Below are positions 17,997-28,800 of a stretch of DNA of 56,507 bases, in pieces. Every line of letters begins with the position of its first letter. Within the stretch, counting starts at the first letter, position 1. The translations under genes and the position numbers were made by a program. The stretch is taken from positions 1 to 56,507 of the forward strand of contig PBRQ01000040.1 of NCBI GenBank assembly GCA_002725995.1, written 5' to 3'. Under the pieces are notes generated by a model, which worked only from the letters and a program-made list of their open reading frames with translations, was not told where the DNA came from and ran no database searches. The DNA comes from Gammaproteobacteria bacterium (GTDB lineage Bacteria; Pseudomonadota; Gammaproteobacteria; Pseudomonadales; Azotimanducaceae).

Positions 17997-18284
17997 GTGT
18001 ACCAGGAAAAGTGCGAAAAACTCTCCCTTGAAATTATCACTCCAACTGATGATGTCCAGCAGCAAGTAATGAATGTGATACTGGAAATCAAAAAGGGGAA
18101 CAAAGGTGATAGGTTGCGGGGGCAGGTAGAGAAAATACAGGAATCGTTTCAAGAAAAGGGGATACAGAAACTAATCTTAGGATGCACTGAGCTACCCCTA
18201 TTGTTTGACGAACAAACCAAATGGGCTATTGATCCGATGGATGTGTTGGCAAAAGTCGCAGTAAAGAAAGCGCTAAACAAGTAG
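17997..18284 (+). pseudogene. Aspartate/glutamate racemase family, C-terminal remnant
   Basis: A 95-codon frame from GTG reads YQEKCEKLSLEIITPTDDVQ and later IQKLILGCTELPLLFDE, then IDPMDVLAKVAVKKALNK. The GCTELPLL block carries the second catalytic cysteine of Asp/Glu racemases. The N-terminal half, with the first cysteine (CNT motif), is absent; a full protein is about 230 aa. The junction lies right behind the transaminase stop codon. It is a deletion remnant and should not be active on its own. Confidence 0.8.
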
Positions 18285-18314
18285 TTTCAAGGAAGAACCT
18301 ACAGGCCATTTTGT

Positions 18315-19076
18315 TTACAGGGTAGGGCTAAGAAATTGTTCCACAGCCTGGTTAAAAAGCACAGGCTGATCGATATTGGAAGCGTGTCCCGCATCTGGTA
18401 TCACCACCTTTTTAGCTCCTGGAATTTTCGCGGTCATATAGTCTGTTGGGGTGATAAACGTGTGATCCTGTGCGCCAACGAGAACAAGTGTTGGTATCTG
18501 GATGTCTGGCAGGGACATGATTACGCGGCTATCAACCTGAGCGAGCATTCCTCGGGCAGCATGAGCGAGGCCCTGGGCGGAGCGGTGACTGGAAACCCGC
18601 ACCTCATTGCTTGCTCCCAGTGCGTCCAGGCCTTTTTCTTCAAATTCTTTTGCCCTTTCTCCTGCCATCTCGTTCCACCCATCTCTGGCAGCATCCTTTT
18701 TGTACCCTGGTCCCGTATCGAACAACATGAGTGCGGCTACTCTTGCTCCGTGGACCAGATTGAATGCGAGAGACATGTACCCGCCCAGCGAAAGGCCGCC
18801 CACAACTGCCTGTCCGACACCGCATTCATCCAGAATGGCCGCCATGTCACCTACTGCATGTGCTTCTGAATACAGGGTCGGGTCATCCGGGCTGTCACTC
18901 AGGCCATGTCCCCGCATATCCCAGGTAATGACCTGGTAGTTGTCTGAGAACGCCTCGACCTGTCCCTTCCACATGGCCGATGTTGCACTGTAGCCATGGC
19001 TTAGGATGATTGTGGTATCACCTGCACCGTGAACTTCGTAGTATATTTTCGTGTCGTCTCGATTCAGATAAGACAT
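18315..19076 (-). CDS. Alpha/beta hydrolase
   Basis: 253 aa. Oxyanion-hole ILSHGYSATSAMW, nucleophile elbow GGLSLGGYMS (Ser), acid in LVGAQDHTF and catalytic His in PDAGHASNIDQP give a complete triad; no signal peptide. gaagggaagcaacc precedes the ATG. The sequence is of the 3-oxoadipate enol-lactonase/haloperoxidase-like kind, but the substrate cannot be assigned. It is divergent from the MFS carrier at 19149. Confidence 0.9.
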   Translation of the reverse strand: MSYLNRDDTKIYYEVHGAGDTTIILSHGYSATSAMWKGQVEAFSDNYQVITWDMRGHGLSDSPDDPTLYSEAHAVGDMAAILDECGVGQAVVGGLSLGGYMSLAFNLVHGARVAALMLFDTGPGYKKDAARDGWNEMAGERAKEFEEKGLDALGASNEVRVSSHRSAQGLAHAARGMLAQVDSRVIMSLPDIQIPTLVLVGAQDHTFITPTDYMTAKIPGAKKVVIPDAGHASNIDQPVLFNQAVEQFLSPTL

Positions 19077-19148
19077 GGTTGCTTCCCTTCAATTCGTGTC
19101 AAGTTAGCATAATAGCGGACGGCCTTGCACCAGAGGTCCTGTAGCCCC

Positions 19149-20495
19149 ATGATACCGGCTATAGCTGAGCGAGTGAATGTGGCAGACAAGGTAACCAATA
19201 CTGATCAGGGGGCAGGCCGTCGGAGTGAAGAACTTTATTCCACCTCCTGGTACCGATGGTACGTGCTGTTTGTCCTGACTGGTGTCTACACCTTCAACTT
19301 TATTGACCGTCAAATTCTGAACATCCTGCAGGTTCCCATCAAAGCTGAAATGGGTCTGAGCAATACCCAGCTTGGGCTGCTCACCGGGTTCACCTTTGCT
19401 ATTTTTTACGTGGTTGCTGGCATCCCAATCGCACGGCTGGCCGACAAGGGAAACCGCCGCAATATTGTCGCTATCTCCCTGGGTGCATGGAGCTTCATGA
19501 CGGCGATTTCAGGCTTGACGCAGAATTATGTGCAGCTGCTCCTCGCGCGTGTTGGTGTATCAATAGGTGAGGCTGGTGGCAGCCCACCTTCGCACTCTAT
19601 GATCTCAGACATATTCAAAAGACACGAACGCGCCACCGCCCTTTCGATTTATTCAACCGGTATCAATTTTGGTGGCCTTTTAGGGTTTCTGCTTGGCGGC
19701 TGGATTGCGCAGTTTTTTGGTTGGCGATGGGCCTTCTTCGTGGTGGGCGTCCCTGGTCTCGTCTACGCGCTGCTGCTGCGTTTCACAGTCCGGGAGCCGC
19801 CCCGCGGTTTCGCCGAGAAGATCGAAACGGTTGACGATGCACCAACCATGATTGAAGTGGCCCGGATACTGTTGAGGCGAAGGACTTTTCGACACATGGC
19901 AATAGCTTCCGGGCTGCATGCCTTTATCGGTTATGGGGCGGCTAATTTCGCGCCGCTCTTCTGGGTTCAAAACCATGGATTGACACTGGGTGTGCTGGGA
20001 ACCTGGTCCGCTGCCTGGGGTATTTTCGGCGCGCTTGGTACCTTCCTGGGTGGAGTCGTTACGGACAGGATGATCAGCAGGGATCTTCGCTGGTACCTGT
20101 GGGTTCCTGCATTGTCGACGATCATCACACTACCATTTTCACTCGCTATCTATACCATCAGCCATACTGGGTTTGTGATATTCCTTGCATTCTTTCCGGC
20201 TGTTTCCTTCGGCATGTATCTGGCGCCGAATCTCGCACTTGCCCACAGTCTGGTGGGTCTGCGCATGCGTGCTATGGCTTCTGCTGTCCTGTTCTTTGTT
20301 TTGAACATTATCGGGTTGGGTTTCGGCCCCCTAGTCGTTGGCCTGATATCGGACTTGCTCGAGCCCATGGTGGGTAATGACAATGTGCGTTACGCCCTTA
20401 TTCTGGTCGTCTCTATCGTTAATATATGGTGCGTGTTCCACTATTGGATGGCCAGTCGCAGCGTTCGGGATGATCTGAAAGAGGTCAGTGGCTAG
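19149..20495 (+). CDS. MFS transporter (spinster-like)
   Basis: 448 aa, twelve membrane helices. YTFNFIDRQILNILQVPIK and GLSNTQLGLLTGFTFAIFY, then ARLADKGNRRNIV in loop 2-3, are typical of the bacterial spinster-like MFS carriers often found beside catabolic genes. The ATG at 19149 was chosen over an upstream TTG at 19125. The substrate is unknown; neighbouring hydrolase and acyl-CoA genes suggest an organic acid or an aromatic/terpenoid compound. Confidence 0.9.
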   Translation: MIPAIAERVNVADKVTNTDQGAGRRSEELYSTSWYRWYVLFVLTGVYTFNFIDRQILNILQVPIKAEMGLSNTQLGLLTGFTFAIFYVVAGIPIARLADKGNRRNIVAISLGAWSFMTAISGLTQNYVQLLLARVGVSIGEAGGSPPSHSMISDIFKRHERATALSIYSTGINFGGLLGFLLGGWIAQFFGWRWAFFVVGVPGLVYALLLRFTVREPPRGFAEKIETVDDAPTMIEVARILLRRRTFRHMAIASGLHAFIGYGAANFAPLFWVQNHGLTLGVLGTWSAAWGIFGALGTFLGGVVTDRMISRDLRWYLWVPALSTIITLPFSLAIYTISHTGFVIFLAFFPAVSFGMYLAPNLALAHSLVGLRMRAMASAVLFFVLNIIGLGFGPLVVGLISDLLEPMVGNDNVRYALILVVSIVNIWCVFHYWMASRSVRDDLKEVSG

Positions 20496-20816
20496 AGTCA
20501 GGTCGGATGAATTCTGGTGAGGCGATCCATTCCGTCACACGGAGGATGAGGAGACATTTTATTTAGTGTCAGATTGCCTCGTGGAATGACAAATAAATAC
20601 CACTTACGCCCTCTTTTTGACGTTTTGTTGCTTGCCAGATACCTGAAAAGTGCTAACTCCTTGTTTGATATTGTGGCCTGATCATTGCTCATAAAGTAGT
20701 GAGTTTGGAAGAATATCTCTGGCCCACCGCCGAAATGACAGGTATACCTTATCCTAAGGACGGTAAAGGGCCAGAGGAGTTTCGATCAACCCTTCCCTTC
20801 GTACGTACCGGAATCA
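20496..20816. other. Gap between MFS gene and GGDEF gene
   Basis: No gene is assigned with confidence. A frame from GTG at 20699 reads LEEYLWPTAEMTGIPYPKDG and GPEEFRSTLPFVRTGI before running into the end of the cyclase gene; it resembles a gene fragment but I do not recognise it. A loose inverted-repeat region with GTCATTCCACGAGG on the minus strand (about 20524-20589) may be an extragenic repeat. Confidence 0.4.
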
Positions 20817-22361
20817 CTATGTGCCAGATAAGTCGGCTACCTCGAAGCGTGCTCGCCCGTTTTCCTTGGCAGAATATAATGCACGGTCGGCTGCACCATA
20901 GAGATATTGCGATGATGAATTTCTAGGTGGAACCGTAACGGCGACCCCAATACTCAAACTGACGATACCGCTCGGCGAATGCTCGTGTGGAATTTTCAGC
21001 GCCTGAACCGCTTCGAGTATTCGTTTCGCGACCCATTTGCAACCTTCGAGGTCACTAACGGGCAGCAACATGGCAAATTCTTCCCCGCCAACCCGGGCCG
21101 CCAAATCTGAATCCCGGCGTACGCAGGAGGCGATTGCCTGCCCGACTTTCTGTAGGGTTGCATCCCCGGTGGGATGACCGTAAGTGTCGTTGTAGAGTTT
21201 AAAAAAGTCGATGTCACAGATCATCAGCCCAAACGACTCGCCGCTACGTATGAGAAGTGCCCAGGCGTCATCAAAAACCTGGTCGAAGTGGCGGCGGTTG
21301 GCCATCTGTGTCAGCCCATCGGTCTGGCTGAGTGAGGTGAGGGCTTCCGCCTGCTCCTGGACATGCTGCAGCAGGGCATTGCATTCATTGCTGAGCAAGC
21401 CGATTTCATCTTCCCGCTGGTCATCGGTCATGCGCAAGCTGTAGTCGCCGCTTTCCCGAACTGCAACCAGATTCACCGCGACTCGCATGATCGGGCTGAT
21501 AAGAAACTGGCGAAGGAGGTAAAAGACGATTGTCCAGAACACTATCACAGCAGTCGTGGAGAGTATTAAAGGGGTAGAAAACGGGTGATCATCAAATCCA
21601 CGGGGGCTTAAGCGAGAGACTACATTCAACATTGGAAAGCCCTGGCTGTCACCCATCACCCAGTGAATCTCCTGATGATCGTTTCTGCGCAGGCTGCTGA
21701 TAATGCTCGGTGGCCCTGTATCATCTGAAGTGATAGTTGTCGCCGAAAAATCCAAATTCAACATGGTAGCCATTTCTTCGAAGACCATGCTATCTATGAA
21801 ACGTGCAACGATTGTTATTCCTGGCGATGCACCGGTCTCGTCGCTATTCAGTACGCGATGAACAGCAAGAGCCAGTGGGGACTTGGCATGTGCGTACAGG
21901 GCCTTGGCACTTATTTCCCCGGGTGAGTCGGCCAGGAGCTTGTCTGCCCTCGCTACCAGGAGTTCCAAAAGTTCAGGGTCTGGGGAAACTGATTTGCCGG
22001 TATCTAAGTTCACCTGTGAAGCCCATAGTACCTGCCCATTGTTGTCGACGAATATCAAGAGGTTGGCCCTTTTTTCTACAAGGGTAAGGTTGGTGAAATT
22101 GCTTTTAATGTATTCAGGATCGGGGTTCGTATAATAGTTCATCATGTCGTCCCAGGGCGCAATATCTCCAACCCACAGCACAAGCTGTCTCTGTACAAGT
22201 TCTATGCCCAGTTGCGTCCGCTCGATGTCTTTTTGATCGGCGATTGCTTCGATCCGTTTCAGTTCGGGCAAAACGAGGAAGGATTGGCCGGTGATGCTCG
22301 CCGCAACGGAGAGAACCGTTACCGTACTGACAATCCAAATGGCCTTGTGAATCAACTGCAC
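20817..22361 (-). CDS. CHASE4-HAMP-GGDEF diguanylate cyclase
   Basis: 514 aa inner-membrane protein from GTG after ccggagcacaatta. An N-terminal helix (about residues 5-28) is followed by a periplasmic CHASE4-like sensor (about 45-260; WDDMMNYYTNPDPEYIKSNF), a second helix (about 275-300), HAMP and a GGDEF domain (about 345-510). The active site is GGEEF, and RDSD five residues before it is an intact inhibitory site. It should make c-di-GMP in response to an unknown periplasmic signal. Confidence 0.92.
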   Translation of the reverse strand: MQLIHKAIWIVSTVTVLSVAASITGQSFLVLPELKRIEAIADQKDIERTQLGIELVQRQLVLWVGDIAPWDDMMNYYTNPDPEYIKSNFTNLTLVEKRANLLIFVDNNGQVLWASQVNLDTGKSVSPDPELLELLVARADKLLADSPGEISAKALYAHAKSPLALAVHRVLNSDETGASPGITIVARFIDSMVFEEMATMLNLDFSATTITSDDTGPPSIISSLRRNDHQEIHWVMGDSQGFPMLNVVSRLSPRGFDDHPFSTPLILSTTAVIVFWTIVFYLLRQFLISPIMRVAVNLVAVRESGDYSLRMTDDQREDEIGLLSNECNALLQHVQEQAEALTSLSQTDGLTQMANRRHFDQVFDDAWALLIRSGESFGLMICDIDFFKLYNDTYGHPTGDATLQKVGQAIASCVRRDSDLAARVGGEEFAMLLPVSDLEGCKWVAKRILEAVQALKIPHEHSPSGIVSLSIGVAVTVPPRNSSSQYLYGAADRALYSAKENGRARFEVADLSGT

Positions 22362-22606
22362 TAATTGTGCTCCGGAAGACTCCCTATCTCACTTTAAACA
22401 TAGCAGAGCGCAGGTAGCTATGCCAGCGGGGATGGCTATAGTTGACTCCTTGACACTAAATTAGAATTTGGTTTGGCGACCTTCTGCAGGGTGGCTATAC
22501 ACAGGCTGGAAGCAGATGAACCTCTTTTACTTGCTGGGCAAAACTTGCCTATCGCGTGACAGCCATTTAGTCTTAAAGTTGAGAATACTAAATAAGAGAA
22601 TTACCC

Positions 22607-24643
22607 GTGATCCCACAACGCCTGATCTGTATCAATACACTTCTGCTGCTCACTGTTTTGGCTGGGTGCTCTGATCAAATTTCTAATCTCAACTTCCAAA
22701 CTAAAGAAGACCGAACGCTTGTCGGGGATATAGGGAAACAAAACGCCGTTCTGGAAACTGATGATGAAATCCTGGAACTGCGGGCGCTGCCAAACCCCGA
22801 ACGCAATGCCTATTTTGGTGACCTGCACGTCCATACGACCTATTCATTTGATGCTTTCGCCTTCGGCGCCGTTGCGACCCCCTATGATGCCTATCGTTAT
22901 GCCAAGGGTCAGGCAATAACACACCCCAGTGGTTATGAAATCCGGCTTGAACAGCCATTGGATTTTTATGCGGTTACGGACCACGCCATGTTTCTGGGGG
23001 TTGCAAAAGAAGCAGCCAATACAGCCAGTGCTTTTTCACACAACGAAGTAGCAAAGCCGCTGCACAACCTGAATGCAGAAGACAATCTAGGGGAAACCAG
23101 TATTATCGCCCGTAACTCGGTTTTTGCTTCCTTTATCCGTGATATTGGGCTCGGTTTACAGGATGGAACTGTCGACAAGAAGCAATTACTGGATATCACC
23201 AGGTCCGCCTGGCAGGACACTATTAAAGCTGCTGACGAGGCGAATGTGCCGGGCAAGTTTACGGCCTTTGTCGCCTACGAATATACGACCTCAACCGATA
23301 AGCGTGGCAATCTGCATCGTAATGTTATTTTCAGAGGCTCAGATAAGTTGCCGGCGGTACCGTTTTCACGCCTCAATTCCCAAAACCCGGAGGGCTTGTG
23401 GGATTGGATGGATAACATGCGGGCGAAGGGAATAGAAAGCCTCGCTATTCCCCATAACTCTAATGGTTCCAATGGACAGATGTTCAAACTGACCGATTGG
23501 GCTGGCAATCCTCTGGATGATGACTATGTAGAGCAGCGAATGCGCAATGAGCCGCTGGTTGAAATTACCCAGGTTAAGGGCACTTCAGATACGCACCCAC
23601 TGTTGTCAAAAAATGATGAATGGGCAGACTTTGAAATTGTCCCCTACAGGGTGGCGACCAAATTGATCAGCGAACCGGCTGGCGGCTACGTGCGCGATGC
23701 CTATTTGCGCGGCTTAAAAATCGCAGCCGGAGGTCCCGACAATCCCTATAAATTTGGCCTGATTGGCTCAACTGATACACATGTTGCCGGAGGTTCTGAT
23801 CGGGAATCGTCATACTTTTCCAAAGTAGGATTGGTGGATGGCATAGCCATGCGGCGTGGCTCGATTCCGGCGAACCTAGTGCGTAGCAAAATTTACGGAT
23901 GGGTAGTTCCAGGCATAGTGAAATCAGTGGCAGGTAAAGACTATATTGCCCTTTCATCTTTTGAGTACTGGGGGGCTTCCGGTCTCGCTGCCGTCTGGGC
24001 GGAGGAAAATACCAGGGAGGCTATCTATGAAGCATTTCGGCGCAAGGAAACGTTTGCCACTACTGGGCCCCGAATGAAGGTACGTTTTTTTGCAGGCTAT
24101 GACTTCGATGAAGAATTACTGCGTCGTCCGGGTCTTGTTTCTTATGCCTATGGCAAAGGCGTGGCAATGGGAACTGACCTGATTGCAGAGCCTGGTGAGA
24201 CACCAAAATTTCTTGTCTGGGCAACTCAGGATGCGAGTAGTGCACCTTTGCAACGCCTGCAGATTATTAAGGGTTACGAGGAAGGTGGTGAGACCTTTGA
24301 GCAGGTTTACGATGTAGCCTGTTCAGACGGGCTTGAGGTTGATCCTGATACTTATCGTTGCCCGGACAATGGCGCCCGCGTAAACCTAGCTGACTGCTCA
24401 ATCACCGCTGATGTTGGTGCCTCGCAATTGAGGCGCGTGTGGCAGGATCCGAATTTTGTTGCCGATCAGGAAGCCTTCTACTATGTACGGGTATTGGAAA
24501 ACCCGACCTGTCGCTGGTCAACCTGGGATGCTATACGGGCTGGTGTCGAACCTCGACCTGATCTGCCAAAAACAATCCAGGAACGTGCCTGGTCATCGCC
24601 TATCTGGTACCGCGCTCAACTGGGCCAACGAAAGAACAAGTAG
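22607..24643 (+). CDS. DUF3604 lipoprotein
   Basis: 678 aa, starting at GTG with a lipoprotein signal LLLLTVLAGCSD (Cys about 21). The DUF3604 signature begins with FGDLHVHTTYSFDAFAFG near residue 67 and continues with VTDHAMFLG, AIPHNSNGSNGQMF and LIGSTDTHVAGG, and ends in ...ERAWSSPIWYRAQ. His/Asp clusters of this kind resemble PHP-type metallo-hydrolases, but no activity is established to my knowledge. A cysteine pair near DGLEVDPDTYRCPDNGARV/NLADCS is conserved in some members. A second DUF3604 gene lies at the right end of the window. Confidence 0.93.
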   Translation: MIPQRLICINTLLLLTVLAGCSDQISNLNFQTKEDRTLVGDIGKQNAVLETDDEILELRALPNPERNAYFGDLHVHTTYSFDAFAFGAVATPYDAYRYAKGQAITHPSGYEIRLEQPLDFYAVTDHAMFLGVAKEAANTASAFSHNEVAKPLHNLNAEDNLGETSIIARNSVFASFIRDIGLGLQDGTVDKKQLLDITRSAWQDTIKAADEANVPGKFTAFVAYEYTTSTDKRGNLHRNVIFRGSDKLPAVPFSRLNSQNPEGLWDWMDNMRAKGIESLAIPHNSNGSNGQMFKLTDWAGNPLDDDYVEQRMRNEPLVEITQVKGTSDTHPLLSKNDEWADFEIVPYRVATKLISEPAGGYVRDAYLRGLKIAAGGPDNPYKFGLIGSTDTHVAGGSDRESSYFSKVGLVDGIAMRRGSIPANLVRSKIYGWVVPGIVKSVAGKDYIALSSFEYWGASGLAAVWAEENTREAIYEAFRRKETFATTGPRMKVRFFAGYDFDEELLRRPGLVSYAYGKGVAMGTDLIAEPGETPKFLVWATQDASSAPLQRLQIIKGYEEGGETFEQVYDVACSDGLEVDPDTYRCPDNGARVNLADCSITADVGASQLRRVWQDPNFVADQEAFYYVRVLENPTCRWSTWDAIRAGVEPRPDLPKTIQERAWSSPIWYRAQLGQRKNK

Positions 24644-24821
24644 TCAACATTGATCTGATATTAATTTCATAAATATCAGGTGCTAGGCTATACAATCCGT
24701 TTTGTATCTGACAAGTATTGTAAACGTCATAAATGGTCTGGTTCAAATTCGATAAATCACTACAATTTCCAGCATTACCGGGGGTAATGAGGGAATCTTA
24801 TTGTCAGATCAAGAAGGGTAG

Positions 24822-25868
24822 CTAGCGCTGAACGGGAAGGATCCTGTCGCCCTCATTTATTCCTGACAGCACCTCAATCAGGTCGTTATACTTTTTGCCG
24901 GTGGTGACGAGTCTTTTCTGGCTGCTGCCATCCGAGAGAACCCAGGCGATATCTAATTGTCCCACCCGTGCAATACGATCAGTTGGAACAAGTATTCGTT
25001 CTTCCTTTCTCAGGTCAAACAGAAGCCGGGCAAACATACCAGGCAGCAGGTCAACTGAGTAATCCATCAGCACGTGAATTTGAAAGCTCCTGGCGCCAGC
25101 ATTGGCAGCTGGCACCAGTTCATCTATCGTGCCTTGTAACTCTCGGCTAAGGGATGGTACCTGTATGGATACTGCATCACCGATATTCAGTGAAAGTGCC
25201 AGTTGCTCACGGACATGGGCCTCTATTCGGAGGGATTGTGGGTTGTAAAGAGACAGCAGTGTGCCACCGGGGGTTGCCGTATCACCGGGTTCCGCGTAGC
25301 GGTCCACAATTCGTCCACTAATCGGCGCAGTGATGGTGCTGTAAAGGAGCGTTGTCTGCGTTTCATTGAGCAACTGCTGTGCCTGTGAAAGTTCCGCCTG
25401 AAGGGAATCCGTGCTTGCCTGGGTCTGGTCCAGTTCCGAACGAGCTACCATTCCTTGCTTGAACAATTCCTTGATACGTTTGTTTTGCAGGTCTGCTTCT
25501 TTTAGCCGTGCCTTGGCGCCGTTGACAAGTTCCGTCGCCTGAGCTTGCCGCGATAGTAGATCTGCCTGCTCCAGTTGAATAAGCAGATCTCCTTTCTTGA
25601 CCGTATCACCAGCGCGGACCAGGATTTTTTCTACCCTTGCAAGAATTCTTGATGAAATATCCGTAGCCTGTTTGGCAACGATAGTGCCGGGCACAGGTTC
25701 TACAATCATGATTTCCCCGGTAACGACGGGAACGGCATCACCAACCGCTTGAGCAGCACTTTCCACTGTTCCGGGGGGGACTCGATCATTGAAAATATTG
25801 GCCATCCAGGCAACTGCCAGAGCAAGCCCCAGGATGCAGGCGGCAGGGATGATGAACTTTGTCTTCAT
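24822..25868 (-). CDS. RND efflux periplasmic adaptor (HlyD/MFP family)
   Basis: 348 aa. An N-terminal membrane anchor (IIPAACILGLALAVAWM), lipoyl half-domains around TDISSRILARVEKILVRAGD and VVKKGDLL, a coiled-coil hairpin (about residues 105-170) and YSTITAPISGRIVDRYAEPG are standard MFP features. The ATG overlaps the stop of the permease gene by four bases, so the two are translationally coupled. No outer-membrane TolC-type gene is present nearby. Confidence 0.92.
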   Translation of the reverse strand: MKTKFIIPAACILGLALAVAWMANIFNDRVPPGTVESAAQAVGDAVPVVTGEIMIVEPVPGTIVAKQATDISSRILARVEKILVRAGDTVKKGDLLIQLEQADLLSRQAQATELVNGAKARLKEADLQNKRIKELFKQGMVARSELDQTQASTDSLQAELSQAQQLLNETQTTLLYSTITAPISGRIVDRYAEPGDTATPGGTLLSLYNPQSLRIEAHVREQLALSLNIGDAVSIQVPSLSRELQGTIDELVPAANAGARSFQIHVLMDYSVDLLPGMFARLLFDLRKEERILVPTDRIARVGQLDIAWVLSDGSSQKRLVTTGKKYNDLIEVLSGINEGDRILPVQR

Positions 25869-28800
25869 GTAGTGGTTACCTGTGCTGGTGAGGGATCAAA
25901 GACGAGATAGTAGACGACCGGGACAACGACCAGTGTAAAGATGGTTGAGGAAATTATGCCAAAGATGATTGCAATGGCCAGGCCGGCGAAAACAGGATCC
26001 AGGGTAATGATGACATTGCCGAGCAGGGTTGTGCCGGCCGTTAAAAGGACTGGGCGCATCCTAACGGCACCGGCCACAATTAAAGCATCCTTCAATTCAG
26101 CGCCCTTCTTTCTCGCCTGTTCAATGAACTCAATCAGGATCAATGAATTTCTAACGACAATACCCGCGAGTGCGATCATGCCAATCATGGCCGTTGCAGT
26201 AAAAAGAACCGGGTCTGGTGCGCCTGCGATTTCGCGTTCACCAAGATGATTGAGCAGCCAGAAGCCTGGCATTATCCCAATAATTGTTAGTGGAATTGAT
26301 GACATGATTATTAGGGAGAGGGTGCTGGAACCAGTCTGAAGGCTGAGCAATATAAAAATGGCCAAAAGTGCGAAAAGGAATCCGAGACCCATATCGCGGA
26401 ACACGCGCAGGGTAATTTTCCATTCTCCCTCGCCACTCCAGGACAGGTTCGTCCCACTCGGAAGTTGCCAGGAAATTCCGCCACCGGAATTGAGGTAGGT
26501 CCTGGTACGCCAATCTGGCTGTTCTGATTCATCAGCTTCAAAATCGCTGGTAATGTCAGCAAGCACTTCTGCAGGTGTTCTGCCGGATAGTTCCGCCGTC
26601 ACGTACACCACTGGTTTCAAGTCCTTGTGATAGATCGCCTGATCAACGGTTCGCTTCTCAAAATGCCCAAGCTCACCTATTGATACCAGTGACTGGGGTG
26701 CATCATCCAATCCATCGGTTCCCTGCTGCTTGAGAATGTCAATCTGACTACCCACCTGTAGCCGGTTTAGATCATTCTCGCTGGATCGTTCCTCCAGGGG
26801 AAGTCTCATTCGAATGGGCAGGGGCGTAGATTCACGTGAGAAGTTCATATGGCCGACCAGGGCGCCTGCGTTAGCAGTGCGCAAAGACTGGTTAATGTCC
26901 CGCACTGAAATTCCGGAGAGTGCTGCTTTTTCCTTGTCAGCGACAAAGCGTGTGACTGGCTGTGTTGCCTGTACAGTTGAGTCCACCTGCACCACGTGCG
27001 GCTCTTTTTCCAGGCGCTCCTGTACCCCCTTTGCAGCTTCGATCAGGGATGAATAAGGGGTTATTCTCTCGGCGTAGATCTCAGCAACCAATGTATCCAT
27101 CACAGGCGGTCCTGGTGGGACTTCGACTACCTTGACATCGGCATCCAGGTCAGTCTGACGCAGGAGCTGCCTTAAACGGAGTACCACGGCATGTGACTGG
27201 TGCACTCGATCTTCTTTCCTGACGAGAGTCAATCTCACGTCCGCCAGGTGGGGCGCTACGCGCTGGTGGTATCGCCGAACCATACCATTGAAGTCGTTAG
27301 GTGATGGCCTGCCAACAAATACACCAACGGCTTTTACCTCCGGTAGCTGTTTCGTCACAGCTGCAACGCGGAACGCTTCAGCAGATGTTGCTTCGAGCGT
27401 TGAGCCCTCCGGCATATCTATTAGGATCTGTATCTCGCTCTTATTGTCAAATGGCAGGAGTTTTAGGGGCACAAGTCGCAGCAGAGGCAGAAGTGCGGCA
27501 ATGAGGAAAAGTGCTAGGACTCCATAGAGAAGTTTTTTTGCCTGCCGTCGACTGTCGAGAAAGGGGCCAACAATTTTGCTGTAAATGCTTTTCAAGGGCA
27601 GGGAGTCATCAACATCATGGCTGGGTTTAAGCAGCTTTTTAGCCAGCCAGGGAGTAACGAAGAAGGCAACTAAAGTGCTCATCATGACAGCGACAGGGAC
27701 ATTGAATGCCATTGGTGCCATGTATGGCCCCATCATGCCGGTAATAAATGCGAGCGGAATGAAAGCAAGAATGATAGTCAATGTTGAAACAATCAAGGCG
27801 ATCTTGATTTCACTCATCGCCATTACAATTTTTCGCCTGACGCCTTCGCTGGAGGAACGCATGAAGCGTTCAATGTTGTCGACACCTGTAATCGGGTCAT
27901 CCACCAGCAAGCCTAACGAGAGTATCAAGGCGAAAAGGGTCACCCGGTTGATTGTGTAGCCGAATGCCAGGTCCAATATGAGTGTGAAGCCGTAGCAAAG
28001 GGGTACTGCCAGTGCCACAACCATTGCTGCTCGCCAACCAAGAAATATGCCGATAAATGTTACGACCGTCACGACTGCAAACGACAGGCTGAGAACCAGG
28101 TCGTTTACCTTGTCGTTTGCAGTGACGCCATAATCTCTCAGGACTTCAATATGCATCTCCGGGGGAAGAACATCCTTTTTAAGTTCTTCCAGCAGGTCGT
28201 GTACATCCTGGGCAACCCGAACCGCATCTGAGCCGCGCTGCTTGGCGACACTAATGGTAATCATTTGTGCGTCATCAGGCTGCGAGCCATGTCGTGCAGA
28301 CTCCTGGCTGGCGTGCCCCGCACCATATTCAAGCCACTGGTAGTGGGTGGCCATTTCCCTGCCGTCGCTAACCCTGGCCACGTCCTTGAGGTGAACGGGG
28401 ATACCATCAATTACATTGATAACAGCAGACGCCAGTTCGTCAACGGATTGAAAATAGTCCCCCGCCTCTATCTTTAAGATCTGGTTGCCAAAGGTCATAT
28501 CACCGGCACTGACCAGCTCGTTTGATACCTGTATTGCAGCGGTGATGTTTTGGATGGTGGTTTGCCTCGCCGCCATCGCCTCCGGATTTAGCTCAATTGT
28601 TATTTCTCGCTGGCGACCGCCAACGATATGAACTTCATTGGTATCAGTGATTCCTTGAAGGAAAGTGGCAATTTCATCAGCTACTCGTCGCAATTCGTAG
28701 TCTGAATAAAGGGAAGCATCCTCGCTCCAGAGCCCCAGAAGAATGATTGGAACATCATCTACCTCTATCGGTTTTACGTTCCAGTCACTGATGATCGACG

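Noticed and set aside
20699..20926. 75-codon ORF overlapping the end of the CHASE4-GGDEF gene
   Set aside because: The second half is antisense to the cyclase; only the first 38 codons look protein-like, so it is noted within the gap but not called as a gene.
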